Source: an uncultured Bacteroidales bacterium
GTDB taxonomy: Bacteria; Bacteroidota; Bacteroidia; Bacteroidales; Bacteroidaceae
DNA length: 35,348 nucleotides
Direction: 5' to 3'
Assembly (NCBI GenBank): GCA_902775385.1
Contig: CACYMI010000023.1
Span: 1 to 35,348, forward strand
The notes beneath the pieces were generated by a model, which saw only the letters and a program-made list of their open reading frames with translations, had not been told where the DNA came from and ran no database searches. This document shows, piece after piece, positions 8,957 through 15,501 of this stretch. The position numbers and the translations under genes were made by a program. The first letter of the stretch is position 1. Each line of letters starts with the position of its first letter.

Positions 8957-8972
8957 TTCCGCTATAGCGGAA
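8957..8972. promoter_or_regulatory. Perfect 16-bp palindrome in the polysaccharide operon leader
   Basis: TTCCGCTATAGCGGAA is a perfect palindrome. It lies between the predicted -7 element (8989-8996, minus strand) and the epimerase start (8915), so it should be in the 5' untranslated leader about 42 nt before the start codon. It could be a protein-binding operator or a small leader hairpin. No T-run follows, so it does not look like an intrinsic terminator. Confidence 0.5.
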
Positions 8973-8988
8973 TGCTGATTTTGTCCTG

Positions 8989-8996
8989 CAAAGTTA
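8989..8996 (-). promoter_or_regulatory. Candidate promoter (-7 element) of the polysaccharide operon
   Basis: On the minus strand this reads TAACTTTG, an exact match to the Bacteroidota -7 consensus TAnnTTTG. It is 73 nt upstream of the epimerase start. No clear TTTG is seen at the -33 position. It is the only good -7 match between the epimerase gene and the repeat element upstream. Confidence 0.6.
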
Positions 8997-9075
8997 CACT
9001 TTTTTCCTGATTTTTCTTCCATGAGGGGGATTTTCTTTCTTATAGCCCGTAAAAAAAAGTTTTTCCTTGCCAGAC

Positions 9076-9272
9076 AAAACATCCTGATACGCCAGGATAA
9101 AACATCCTACTACGGCATTAAAAACTATTTTCAAGCCTTGAAAATTTATAACCAAGCCTTGAAAATAAATAACCAAGCTTTGAAAATATATTTTCAAGCC
9201 TTGAAAATAATTATTTTGGGCGTATCGGAATGTTTTTCCGGGATGTTTTATCTGGCGTTCCGGGATGTTTTT
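9076..9272. repeat. Imperfect long inverted repeat (arms about 32 bp) in the divergent intergenic region
   Basis: The left arm (9076-9107) and right arm (9241-9272) are near-perfect reverse complements. Both contain GGATGTTTTATC, TGGCGT and GGATGTTTT in the same order, with one single-base gap and about three mismatches. The 133 nt between them hold the 21-bp tandem repeat and a further partial copy (CGTATCGGAATGTTTTTCC, 9221-9239). The element fills most of the 8916-9394 gap between the leftward polysaccharide operon and the rightward DUF4421 gene. No transposase or recombinase is nearby, and no -7 box lies between the arms. Function unknown. Confidence 0.7.
9127..9210. repeat. 21-bp tandem repeat, four near-palindromic copies
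   Basis: Four copies of a unit centred on CAAGCCTTGAAAA start at 9132, 9153, 9174 and 9195, an exact 21-bp period. The first and last copies extend to TTTTCAAGCCTTGAAAA, a 17-nt near-palindrome with an odd central base. The third copy has CAAGCTTTG. The spacers are AT-only (TTTATAAC, TAAATAAC, TATATTTT). Two turns of B-DNA per unit would place the palindromes on one helix face, as in an array of protein sites. Confidence 0.85.
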
Positions 9273-9353
9273 CTTGACCGTAAAACCGTGTTTTCTGTCT
9301 ATGTGCTTAAAAAAAAGAAGATGAAAAAGAAGGGGATTATAAGATATTATTCT

Positions 9354-9361
9354 TACTTTTG
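9354..9361 (+). promoter_or_regulatory. Candidate -7 element for the DUF4421-type gene
   Basis: TACTTTTG matches TAnnTTTG exactly and ends 33 nt before the ATG at 9395. A TTTG at the -33 position is not evident. Confidence 0.55.
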
Positions 9362-9394
9362 CTGCTGAATTAATAAACTATCAACAGAAATCCG

Positions 9395-10396
9395 ATGAAA
9401 TACAAATATCTGCTGCTTATCCTAAGCCTGCTGACAGCCCTTACCGCCACGGCACAGAAACGGACATTCCGCCAGAAGCTGGCCCGCCTGGACAGCACCC
9501 TTTCAGCCCGTTATTATAAAATCCCGTATGACAGCAACTATGTGACAAGGCCCGACGGAAGGTGGACGCTGAAGGTTAGGGTCAACCAGACGGGAAACAA
9601 GTTCCATACCAAAGGTACTGTCAATGATATTACCCACAAGGCAGACTTAGGTACCAGCCACAAGACTACTATCAGCCTGGGTGCCTCATACCGGGGGCTG
9701 TCGGCGGCCTTCTCGCTGAACCCTGCCAAGATTAAGGGAATCTATAATGACTATGAGCTCAACCTGAACTATTACAGCAGCCGTATCAGTCTGGATTTCA
9801 GCTACCAGCGTTCCGAATCCCTCTCGGGTGATGTTATCCGGAACGGTGAGCCCCGGCGTATGGAGGAGGGTGATGTGAAAATGAAGGTTATCAACGTGGC
9901 CGGATACTATGCCTTCAATCACCGTAAATTCTCGTTTCCTGCCGCCTTTAACCAGAATTACATCCAGCGCCGTTCCGCCGGCTCATGGCTGGCTGGCATC
10001 AGCTACCAGGGCGGCAGCATCAATACACTGGATGAACTGAAGGAAAGGAGCCCCGAAGCGCCTGAGGTAACCATCAAGTTCGGTCATCTGGGCATAGGCG
10101 GCGGCTACGGCTACAATCTGGTGCTGGGCAAGAAGTGGCTGCTGCACTTGTCGGCCCTGCCTACCTTTGTGGTTTATAACAGGAACAAGCTGATTGTCAA
10201 CGGGGAGGAAAGGGAGGTCAGCCACATGCGCTTCCACATGATCTTCAACGAAAGGGCTGCCGTGGTGTATAACTTCTCGTCACGTTACTTTGCCGGCGCT
10301 ACCCTGGTGATGAGCAATTCGGTCTTTGACAACTCCGCCGTTACCATCAACCAGAACAAATGGCGCGCCCGTGCCTTTGTGGGGGTACGGCTATAA
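9395..10396 (+). CDS. DUF4421-type outer-membrane beta-barrel-like protein
   Basis: This 333-residue protein has a clear signal peptide (YKYLLLILSLLTALTATAQ, cleavage after about residue 20). The remainder alternates hydrophobic and polar residues as in a beta-barrel (for example KTTISLGASYRGLSAAFSLN, RISLDFSYQRSE, SRYFAGATLVMSNSVF) and ends in RARAFVGVRL, with an aromatic/Leu-type barrel terminus. The early segment YDSNYVTRPDGRWTLKVRVN and the order of blocks resemble Bacteroidales proteins annotated DUF4421. That assignment is from memory of the family. It stands alone, transcribed away from the polysaccharide operon and facing the tRNA-Phe gene. No enzymatic motif is visible. It probably sits in the outer membrane. 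Function unknown. Confidence 0.8.
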   Translation: MKYKYLLLILSLLTALTATAQKRTFRQKLARLDSTLSARYYKIPYDSNYVTRPDGRWTLKVRVNQTGNKFHTKGTVNDITHKADLGTSHKTTISLGASYRGLSAAFSLNPAKIKGIYNDYELNLNYYSSRISLDFSYQRSESLSGDVIRNGEPRRMEEGDVKMKVINVAGYYAFNHRKFSFPAAFNQNYIQRRSAGSWLAGISYQGGSINTLDELKERSPEAPEVTIKFGHLGIGGGYGYNLVLGKKWLLHLSALPTFVVYNRNKLIVNGEEREVSHMRFHMIFNERAAVVYNFSSRYFAGATLVMSNSVFDNSAVTINQNKWRARAFVGVRL

Positions 10397-10426
10397 ACAA
10401 AAAAAACAGCATTCATTGCTGAATGC
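10397..10426 (-). terminator. Intrinsic terminator downstream of tRNA-Phe
   Basis: GCATTCA (10409-10415) and TGAATGC (10420-10426) form a perfect 7-bp stem with a 4-nt loop. On the minus strand the hairpin is followed by TG and then a run of eight T, as expected for a terminator of the leftward tRNA-Phe transcript. It has no T-run in the plus direction, so it is a poor terminator for the DUF4421 gene that ends at 10396. Confidence 0.75.
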
Positions 10427-10469
10427 CGAATCAACTTGTGCTTATTAACCTAATTTGCTTTTTCTGAAG

Positions 10470-10542
10470 TGGTGCCACCAGGAATCGAACCGGGGACACA
10501 AGGATTTTCAGTCCTTTGCTCTACCAACTGAGCTATGGCACC
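10470..10542 (-). tRNA. tRNA-Phe (GAA)
   Basis: On the minus strand the 73 nt fold into a full cloverleaf: acceptor GGTGCCA/TGGCACC, D arm GCTC-AGTTGGTA-GAGC, anticodon stem AAGGA/TCCTT with loop CTGAAAA (anticodon GAA), T arm CCCGG-TTCGATT-CCTGG and discriminator A at 10470. The 3' CCA is not encoded, since the next bases are CTT. Confidence 0.97.
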
Positions 10543-10563
10543 ATTGCTTTTGTTAAGCGGGTG

Positions 10564-10595
10564 CAAAGGTAAGGACTTTTTTTGTACCTGCCAAA
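10564..10595 (-). promoter_or_regulatory. Promoter of tRNA-Phe (TTTG - 20 nt - TACCTTTG)
   Basis: On the minus strand TTTG (10595-10592) is followed after 20 nt by TACCTTTG (10571-10564). Both elements match the Bacteroidota sigma consensus (-33 TTTG, -7 TAnnTTTG) with ideal spacing, and the tRNA starts 22 nt downstream at 10542. Confidence 0.85.
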
Positions 10596-10684
10596 TTTTT
10601 GAACGTTTTTTTGAATAAAAAACTTAAATTCATTCGTCTGATACGGGCATATCCTGCACTTGTGAAAAAAAAGAGCCCAATTAT

Positions 10685-10715
10685 TTTGCACTATGCCCAT
10701 TTCTTCGTACTTTTG
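10685..10715 (+). promoter_or_regulatory. Promoter of tRNA-Pro (TTTG - 19 nt - TACTTTTG)
   Basis: TTTG at 10685-10688 and TACTTTTG at 10708-10715 match the Bacteroidota -33/-7 consensus, with a 19-nt spacer. The tRNA begins 55 nt downstream of the -7 box, leaving a 5' leader of roughly 45-50 nt to be removed. The two tRNA promoters are divergent and about 90 bp apart. Confidence 0.85.
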
Positions 10716-10770
10716 CAATGCATTTCAGAAGAAAGGGGACTTACAGTCCTGTATTTCTTTGCATTGCATT

Positions 10771-10843
10771 CGGATAGTAGCGCAGTTGGTAGCGTACTAC
10801 GTTCGGGACGTAGGGGTCGGGAGTTCGAGTCTCCTCTATCCGA
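10771..10843 (+). tRNA. tRNA-Pro (CGG)
   Basis: The 73 nt form a cloverleaf: acceptor CGGATAG/CTATCCG, D arm GCGC-AGTTGGTA-GCGT (one G-T pair), anticodon stem CTACG/CGTAG with loop TTCGGGA (anticodon CGG, reading CCG proline codons), T arm GGGAG-TTCGAGT-CTCCT and discriminator A. CCA is not encoded. Confidence 0.96.
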
Positions 10844-10846
10844 CAG

Positions 10847-10889
10847 AAGTCCGCCCTTCCTCTCTTTTCGGGGGAAGGGCGGACTTTTT
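10847..10889 (+). terminator. Strong intrinsic terminator after tRNA-Pro
   Basis: The arm at 10847-10860 (AAGTCCGCCCTTCC) and the arm at 10873-10886 (GGAAGGGCGGACTT) are perfect 14-bp complements with a 12-nt loop. The plus strand continues in T (run 10885-10889). It lies between the tRNA and the end of the convergent fructokinase gene. It has no T-run in the minus direction, so its effect on leftward fructan-locus transcripts is less certain. Confidence 0.9.
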
Positions 10890-10892
10890 CTC

Positions 10893-11774
10893 TTACTTCA
10901 GTAAATCAGCGGGGATGGGAGGCATGGCGCCGTTCTGCGTGCAGACGTAAGCGCTGACCTGGACGGCTGTGCGGTGAGCGTCCGGGACGGACTTGCCGTT
11001 GAGGATGCTGCCCACGAAGGATCCGGTGAAGGAATCGCCTGCGCCGACGGTATCGGCTACCTGTACCATGGGTGTCTCCTGGAAGGAGATATGGCCGGGT
11101 GTGAAGACGTAGCTTCCGTTGGTGCCGCAGGTGAGTACCAGCATATCCAGATTGTACTTGCCCAGGATGAGCCAGCACTTGTTCTCGATGTCAAGACCGG
11201 GATAGCCGAACATGCGGCCGATGAGTACCAGTTCCTCGTCATTGATCTTAAGGATGTTGCAGCGCTGCATGGATTCGCGGATAACCTCCATGGTATAGAA
11301 CTGCTGACGCAGGTTGATGTCGAAGATCTTCAGGCAGTCCTCGGGGGTGGCGTCAAGGAACTTGTGGATGGTGTCGCGACTGACGACATTGCGCTGTGCC
11401 AGCGAGCCGAAGCATACGGCGCGGCAGTTGCCGGCTATCTGGGCGATTTCCCCGTTGAAGGGGATATTGTCCCATGCCACATTCTCCTTGATATCATAGG
11501 TGGGGATTCCCTGTTCGTCCAGCTGCACCTGTACGGTGCCGGTGGGATAGGGTACACGGGGGAGCAGGTTGTTCAACTCGTGTTCATTCAATGCCTCAAC
11601 GGTTTCCTCTGCCAGGCGGTCATCGCCCAGCGCGCTGATGGCCAGGGTGTTGTCCATGCCCAGGAACTGGCCGGCATGGTAGGCAAAGTTGGCGGGCGCG
11701 CCGCCCAGTTTCTTACCTTCGGGAAGTACATCCCAGAGGACTTCTCCGAGTCCTACTACATAGCGTTTGCTCAT
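10893..11774 (-). CDS. Fructokinase, PfkB/ribokinase family
   Basis: This 293-residue cytosolic kinase phosphorylates fructose with ATP, giving fructose 6-phosphate. The PfkB signatures are clear: an N-terminal Gly-rich substrate region (GGAPANFAYHAGQFLG, about 24-39) and the C-terminal DTVGAGDSFTGSF (241-253), with Asp247 as catalytic base in the anion-hole GAGD motif. FDINLRQQFY (151-160) is the usual mid-domain strand. Length is normal for the family. It is the last gene of the fructan locus, 11 nt after the fructose transporter. Bacteroides levan loci have the same kinase/transporter pair, so fructose is the most likely substrate, although other PfkB sugar kinases share the motifs. Confidence 0.92.
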   Translation of the reverse strand: MSKRYVVGLGEVLWDVLPEGKKLGGAPANFAYHAGQFLGMDNTLAISALGDDRLAEETVEALNEHELNNLLPRVPYPTGTVQVQLDEQGIPTYDIKENVAWDNIPFNGEIAQIAGNCRAVCFGSLAQRNVVSRDTIHKFLDATPEDCLKIFDINLRQQFYTMEVIRESMQRCNILKINDEELVLIGRMFGYPGLDIENKCWLILGKYNLDMLVLTCGTNGSYVFTPGHISFQETPMVQVADTVGAGDSFTGSFVGSILNGKSVPDAHRTAVQVSAYVCTQNGAMPPIPADLLK

Positions 11775-11785
11775 ATGCGTTTTGT

Positions 11786-12949
11786 TTAGGATTTTGTTAC
11801 TTTAGGTATATAGGTGAAGAGATAGACTACGCCTACGGCCATCACAAGGACTGCGCCGAGCTGTCCGATGGCATCGCTGGCAAAGCCCATCAGGAGCGGG
11901 AAGACGGTTCCGCCGAAGATGCCCATGATCATGAGGCCGCTGACCTCGTTCTGCTTCTGTGGCATGGAGGTGAGTGCCTGGGCAAAGCAGATGGAGAAGA
12001 TGTTGGAGTTGCCGTAGCCTACCAGGGCGATGGCTGTGTACAGCATCCACTGTTCCGTGCCTATGGCCAGGCCGCACATGGAGAGTGCCATCATCATGAT
12101 GCTGATGACAAAGAAGGCGCGGTTGCTCATTACACGCAGGAAGAAGGAACCTGTCAGGCAGCCGATGGTACGGAAAATGAAGTAGAGCGAGGTGGCGAAG
12201 GCGGCCTCGTTGAGCGTCATGCCCAGGCGTTCCATCAGAATCTTCGGAGCCGTGGTGTTCGTTCCCACGTCAATGCCTACGTGGCACATGATGCCGAAGA
12301 AGGAGAGCAGGACAATCGGTGTTCCCAGCAGTTTGAAGCATTCGGCAAAGGTTGACGGTTTGCCTTCAACCGGCTCTTCGTCAATCGGGGTAAGCCACAA
12401 CAGTATGGTGGAAAGGACACCTACCGCCAGGAAGATGCCGAAGAGTATGCGCCAGTTCAGGTCAAACTCGGGAATGGCGCGTGTGGCACCCCACATGGCC
12501 AGATAGGGGGCCGAGAAGGATGCTATGGCCTTTACGAACTGTCCGAAGGTGAGTGTGGAGGCAAGGTTCTTGCCGCCGATGACACCCGATACAAGCGGGT
12601 TCAGCGATGTCTGCATCAGGGCATTTCCGATGCCAAGGAGCGAGAAGGCTGCGAGCATCACGCCGAAGTTCTCGCCGAACAGAGGCAGCAGCAGGGAGAA
12701 GACGGTGACTACAAGGGAGAGTACCACGGTCTTCTTACGTCCGATCCTGTTCATCAGCATACCGGTGGGAACGCTGAAGATGAGGAACCAGAAGAATACA
12801 AGGGAGGGGAATACGTTGGCTACGCTGTCAGAGAGCGCAAGGTCTTCCTTCACATAGTTGGAGGCGATGCCTACCAGGTCCACGAAGCCCATGCAGAAGA
12901 AGCAGAGCATCAGGGGTACAAGATATACGGATTTGTTTTGTTTATTCAT
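11786..12949 (-). CDS. MFS sugar transporter, probable inner-membrane fructose permease
   Basis: This 387-residue integral membrane protein has about 12 hydrophobic helices. The N-terminus (SVYLVPLMLCFFCMGFVDLVGIASNYVKEDL) and the loop MLMNRIGRKKTVVLS (the MFS loop 2-3 motif G-x3-D/N-R-x-G-R-K) place it in the FucP/GluP-like branch of the major facilitator superfamily. FLWLTPIDEE marks the central cytoplasmic loop. It lies between the GH32 fructanase gene (19-nt gap) and the fructokinase gene (11-nt gap), so its probable cargo is the fructose released in the periplasm by the fructanases. The proton- or sodium-coupling type cannot be seen. Confidence 0.9.
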   Translation of the reverse strand: MNKQNKSVYLVPLMLCFFCMGFVDLVGIASNYVKEDLALSDSVANVFPSLVFFWFLIFSVPTGMLMNRIGRKKTVVLSLVVTVFSLLLPLFGENFGVMLAAFSLLGIGNALMQTSLNPLVSGVIGGKNLASTLTFGQFVKAIASFSAPYLAMWGATRAIPEFDLNWRILFGIFLAVGVLSTILLWLTPIDEEPVEGKPSTFAECFKLLGTPIVLLSFFGIMCHVGIDVGTNTTAPKILMERLGMTLNEAAFATSLYFIFRTIGCLTGSFFLRVMSNRAFFVISIMMMALSMCGLAIGTEQWMLYTAIALVGYGNSNIFSICFAQALTSMPQKQNEVSGLMIMGIFGGTVFPLLMGFASDAIGQLGAVLVMAVGVVYLFTYIPKVTKS

Positions 12950-12968
12950 AATTCAAAATTCAAAATTC
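12950..12968. repeat. Heptamer repeat in the GH32-transporter spacer
   Basis: The 19-nt spacer is made entirely of a 7-nt tandem repeat. On the coding (minus) strand it reads GAATTTT, GAATTTT, GAATT, directly between the GH32 stop and the transporter start. It belongs to the TTGAATT variant of the heptamer family seen in the arginine operon spacers. Confidence 0.85.
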
Positions 12969-14639
12969 TTACCTCTCAATTTCATAGATGGTGGCCTTGC
13001 CGCCCTTTACCTTAATATTATTATAGGGCTCGGAGGGGAAGACCAGGTTGGTCATGGCCATTTTCCCCTCGGCATCGAAGGCTTCAATGCTGCAGCGGTC
13101 TATGAAGATGCGCAGCTGGCGGACGGTGCCGTAGGTGGGTGCCTCGGTAACGCAGGGGAAGGCTTCGCTGAAGCTGACATTGCCGCTCTGGGTGCGGTCC
13201 ATCCGGAAGGTCTGCTGCCGGGCGTCGTAGCGCATGGTCACCTGTTCGCCCTTGGCGTTCGACAGGGTGATGTCAGCCGACCCCTTCACGTCAACCACAA
13301 CCTCACAGGCCTCTGTGGGCTGCTTCATCTTCGCGCCGCGCGCCGCTAACATTTCCTTGGAGGGAACGACGCTGAGGTAGGTTTCCTCGCCATAACGGAA
13401 CAGGCCCAGGTCGCGGGGTATGGAGTTGGCGCTGCGGAACTGTTGGGTGGGTACCTGATTGGCATACTGCCAGTTGCTCATCCATGCCAGCACGACGTGC
13501 CGGTTCTCCGGTGCATTGTAGAAGGAGACGGTGGCATAGTGGTCCTTGCCGTAATCCATCCATTTGGTGACCTTGGGCATGGACTCGCAGGTGAACCGGT
13601 GTCCGTCAAAGCTGCCCACAAAGTATTGGGTGGCACTTCCGCCGAAGGGGCCGCCGGGGTTGATGTTGCAGATGAGTACCCACTTGTCCTCTATCTTAAA
13701 CAGATCGGGGCACTCCCATACGCCGCCATGGTTACCGTACTCCTGTCCGAAGGAGCTTTCGTACTTCCACTCCTTCAGGTCGGCTGAGGAGTAGATGCGC
13801 ATTTCCTGTCCTACAGCCAAGATGAGGTTCCAGGCTTTGATGTCTTCGTTCCAGAACGGACGCGGGTCGCGGAAATCCTTGTCTTCTGCAGTCAATACGG
13901 GGTTGCCCTCATACTTTGCGAATGTTTTGCCGCCGTCTTTTGAGAAGGCTATGCATTGTGCCTGCACGTCCCCTCCAAACGGGGTGGGGCGGCTCGTTGT
14001 GTACATAGCCACGATGTTCTCTTTGTCTGTCACGCATGAGCCGCTGAATATGGTGCCCCACACATCGGGAGCCAGTGCCACGCCCTCATCCTTCCAATGG
14101 AGAAGGTCGGCAGAACTGGAGTGCCCCCAATGCATGTTGCCCCACATGGACCCATAAGGGTTATACTGATAGAAAAGATGCCACACACCGTCCTTGTAGA
14201 ACATTCCGTTAGGGTCGTTCATCCAGCCACGCTTGGGCGTATGATGGTATAACGGGCGGTATTTCTCCTCAATCAGCGCGAAGTCCGCATCGTCATTCTG
14301 TTTCAGATTCTTGAAGCATACGCTTCCTGCCGGCACATTCTGCACACAGATGCGTAGCGTTCCATTCCCTTGATACGGCTGCAAATCCAACGCCACATAA
14401 TAGTCCGTTTTCTCGCGGGCCATACGTACGTTCTGTTCCATTCGCAATATGCCACTGACAATAACCTGAACCTTTCCTTCCGGAGCAGACTCTTGAATCG
14501 GCAGCCATAAATACCGTCCCTGTGACTTCGGTTTCACGATACTCTGTTCGCATGCCTGGGGCACCACCTCTTGTGCCCAGACCGCCGTGAGCATCATCAC
14601 AGCTGACAGTGTCAATAAACATTTTCTCATCTTTACCAT
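12969..14639 (-). CDS. GH32 fructanase (exo-levanase/inulinase/invertase type), exported
   Basis: This 556-residue protein has a signal peptide (CLLTLSAVMMLTAVWAQ), an N-terminal beta-sandwich-like extension to about residue 120, a five-bladed propeller and a C-terminal beta-sandwich. The three GH32 catalytic motifs are intact: WMNDPNG with nucleophile Asp142, FRDP with transition-state Asp258, and WECPD with acid/base Glu309. GH32 enzymes cleave beta-2,1 or beta-2,6 fructosyl bonds, with retention. The signal peptide lacks a lipobox Cys, so a periplasmic location is expected, where it would reduce imported fructo-oligosaccharides to fructose. The start at 14639 (MVKM) is 9 nt after the preceding stop. 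An alternative ATG lies at 14630. Linkage specificity cannot be read. Confidence 0.94.
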   Translation of the reverse strand: MVKMRKCLLTLSAVMMLTAVWAQEVVPQACEQSIVKPKSQGRYLWLPIQESAPEGKVQVIVSGILRMEQNVRMAREKTDYYVALDLQPYQGNGTLRICVQNVPAGSVCFKNLKQNDDADFALIEEKYRPLYHHTPKRGWMNDPNGMFYKDGVWHLFYQYNPYGSMWGNMHWGHSSSADLLHWKDEGVALAPDVWGTIFSGSCVTDKENIVAMYTTSRPTPFGGDVQAQCIAFSKDGGKTFAKYEGNPVLTAEDKDFRDPRPFWNEDIKAWNLILAVGQEMRIYSSADLKEWKYESSFGQEYGNHGGVWECPDLFKIEDKWVLICNINPGGPFGGSATQYFVGSFDGHRFTCESMPKVTKWMDYGKDHYATVSFYNAPENRHVVLAWMSNWQYANQVPTQQFRSANSIPRDLGLFRYGEETYLSVVPSKEMLAARGAKMKQPTEACEVVVDVKGSADITLSNAKGEQVTMRYDARQQTFRMDRTQSGNVSFSEAFPCVTEAPTYGTVRQLRIFIDRCSIEAFDAEGKMAMTNLVFPSEPYNNIKVKGGKATIYEIER

Positions 14640-14648
14640 GGGATATGA

Positions 14649-15479
14649 CTATTTTCCTGCAAACTTCTTGCCGTTGACAATGTAAAGTCCCTTTTGGCAG
14701 GTATTGTTGACTTTCGCACCGGAAATGGTATATATAGAGTTAGCGGCTTTTCCTGTCTTTGCGGAGACATTCTGAACAGCTGTAGTCTTGGAAATGAGTT
14801 CCACCTGTGTGAAGTTGAACGCAGAGCCGCTTTCCTTGTTGCACTGAATCATGAGACGATCTGCGTCAGCGAGTGCTGTCTCCATATCAATACCCTCAAG
14901 GCTGAGTTCCGCATATTCGCTGGTCATAGTCATTGTGGTCTGGTCGCCGAGCTTGCCACCATCGCCCCACTTGGTCATCACGTTGATGATATAGTCAGTA
15001 CGGCCAGCCTCGGAATAGAAACGGATAGCAGAGATACTGCCCCAGTCAACGCCTGCGAAGCTGTTCTTTGTAATCTCCAGAGTGTTCCAGTTGTCCATCC
15101 AGAAGAATCCGCTCCAGGCGGTCAAGACGCTGATGCCCTCTTTGCCGTCACCATACCATATTTTGGTGGCTGTGAAATCCTTACCGCATACCTCAAGGCC
15201 ATGCTCCTGAAGGCTTTTAAGCATTGCCGGGGTGGCGAATACCTCGATGTTACTTTGGTCAGGGAAGATAAAGTGCGCAAAGCGTGTGCCTGGGAGCATA
15301 CCTCCGTCGCTGTGCAGCTCAATTACCTCGCCTGCCGCATCCACGAACTCAACAACGAGTTTGTCGCCTATCTTCATGTCCGCAAACTTGGCAGCCTCAA
15401 TTTTCAGGGTGTTGCCCCAATCTACGGCATGTGTGCCATTCCATACGTCAGTTGCTCCTGCGATAAGTGTTGTTGCCAT
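14649..15479 (-). CDS. Two-module glycan-binding-like protein with sorting-type tail but no signal peptide
   Basis: This 276-residue protein starts directly MATTLIAGATDVWNG. It has no hydrophobic signal and no in-frame upstream Met before the stop of the previous gene (22-nt gap). Two related modules are visible, about 10-112 (WNGTHAVDWGNTLKIEA, then KIGDKLVVEF) and 118-232 (WSGFFWMDNWNTLEITK). Their Trp-rich beta-strand pattern resembles the jelly-roll modules of Bacteroidales cell-surface glycanases. The C-terminus (IYTISGAKVNNTCQKGLYI, then VNGKKFAGK) resembles a type IX sorting tail. A sorting tail without an export signal is contradictory. The gene may be the surviving 3' part of a larger secreted protein. 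I do not recognise a named family. Confidence 0.7.
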   Translation of the reverse strand: MATTLIAGATDVWNGTHAVDWGNTLKIEAAKFADMKIGDKLVVEFVDAAGEVIELHSDGGMLPGTRFAHFIFPDQSNIEVFATPAMLKSLQEHGLEVCGKDFTATKIWYGDGKEGISVLTAWSGFFWMDNWNTLEITKNSFAGVDWGSISAIRFYSEAGRTDYIINVMTKWGDGGKLGDQTTMTMTSEYAELSLEGIDMETALADADRLMIQCNKESGSAFNFTQVELISKTTAVQNVSAKTGKAANSIYTISGAKVNNTCQKGLYIVNGKKFAGK

Positions 15480-15501
15480 AGTGACTTTTGGTCTATTGGG
15501 T

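Noticed and set aside
9127..9210. CRISPR array
   Set aside because: Spacers between the 21-bp-period units are only a few AT-only bases and not unique 30-mers. No cas genes are present.
9076..9272. Invertible promoter of the Bacteroides capsule type
   Set aside because: Spacing of the inverted repeats is similar, but the arms are imperfect, no TAnnTTTG element lies between them in either direction, and the candidate operon promoter is outside the element at 8989-8996.
9021..9368. A 115-codon plus-strand open frame with a seven-residue repeat (QALKI) in the 8916-9394 gap
   Set aside because: The repeat peptide is only the 21-bp DNA repeat read in frame, and the opposite strand gives a similar repeat. 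The rest is low-complexity Lys/Phe sequence, with no promoter or homology to suggest a gene.
10771..10889. tRNA-Pro as an integration site for a mobile element
   Set aside because: No integrase, mobilisation gene or duplicated tRNA 3' end is visible on either side, and the tRNA is followed directly by its terminator.
10974..11789. Plus-strand open frame opposite the fructokinase
   Set aside because: The minus frame encodes a PfkB kinase with an intact GAGD motif and operon context, so the plus frame is a shadow.
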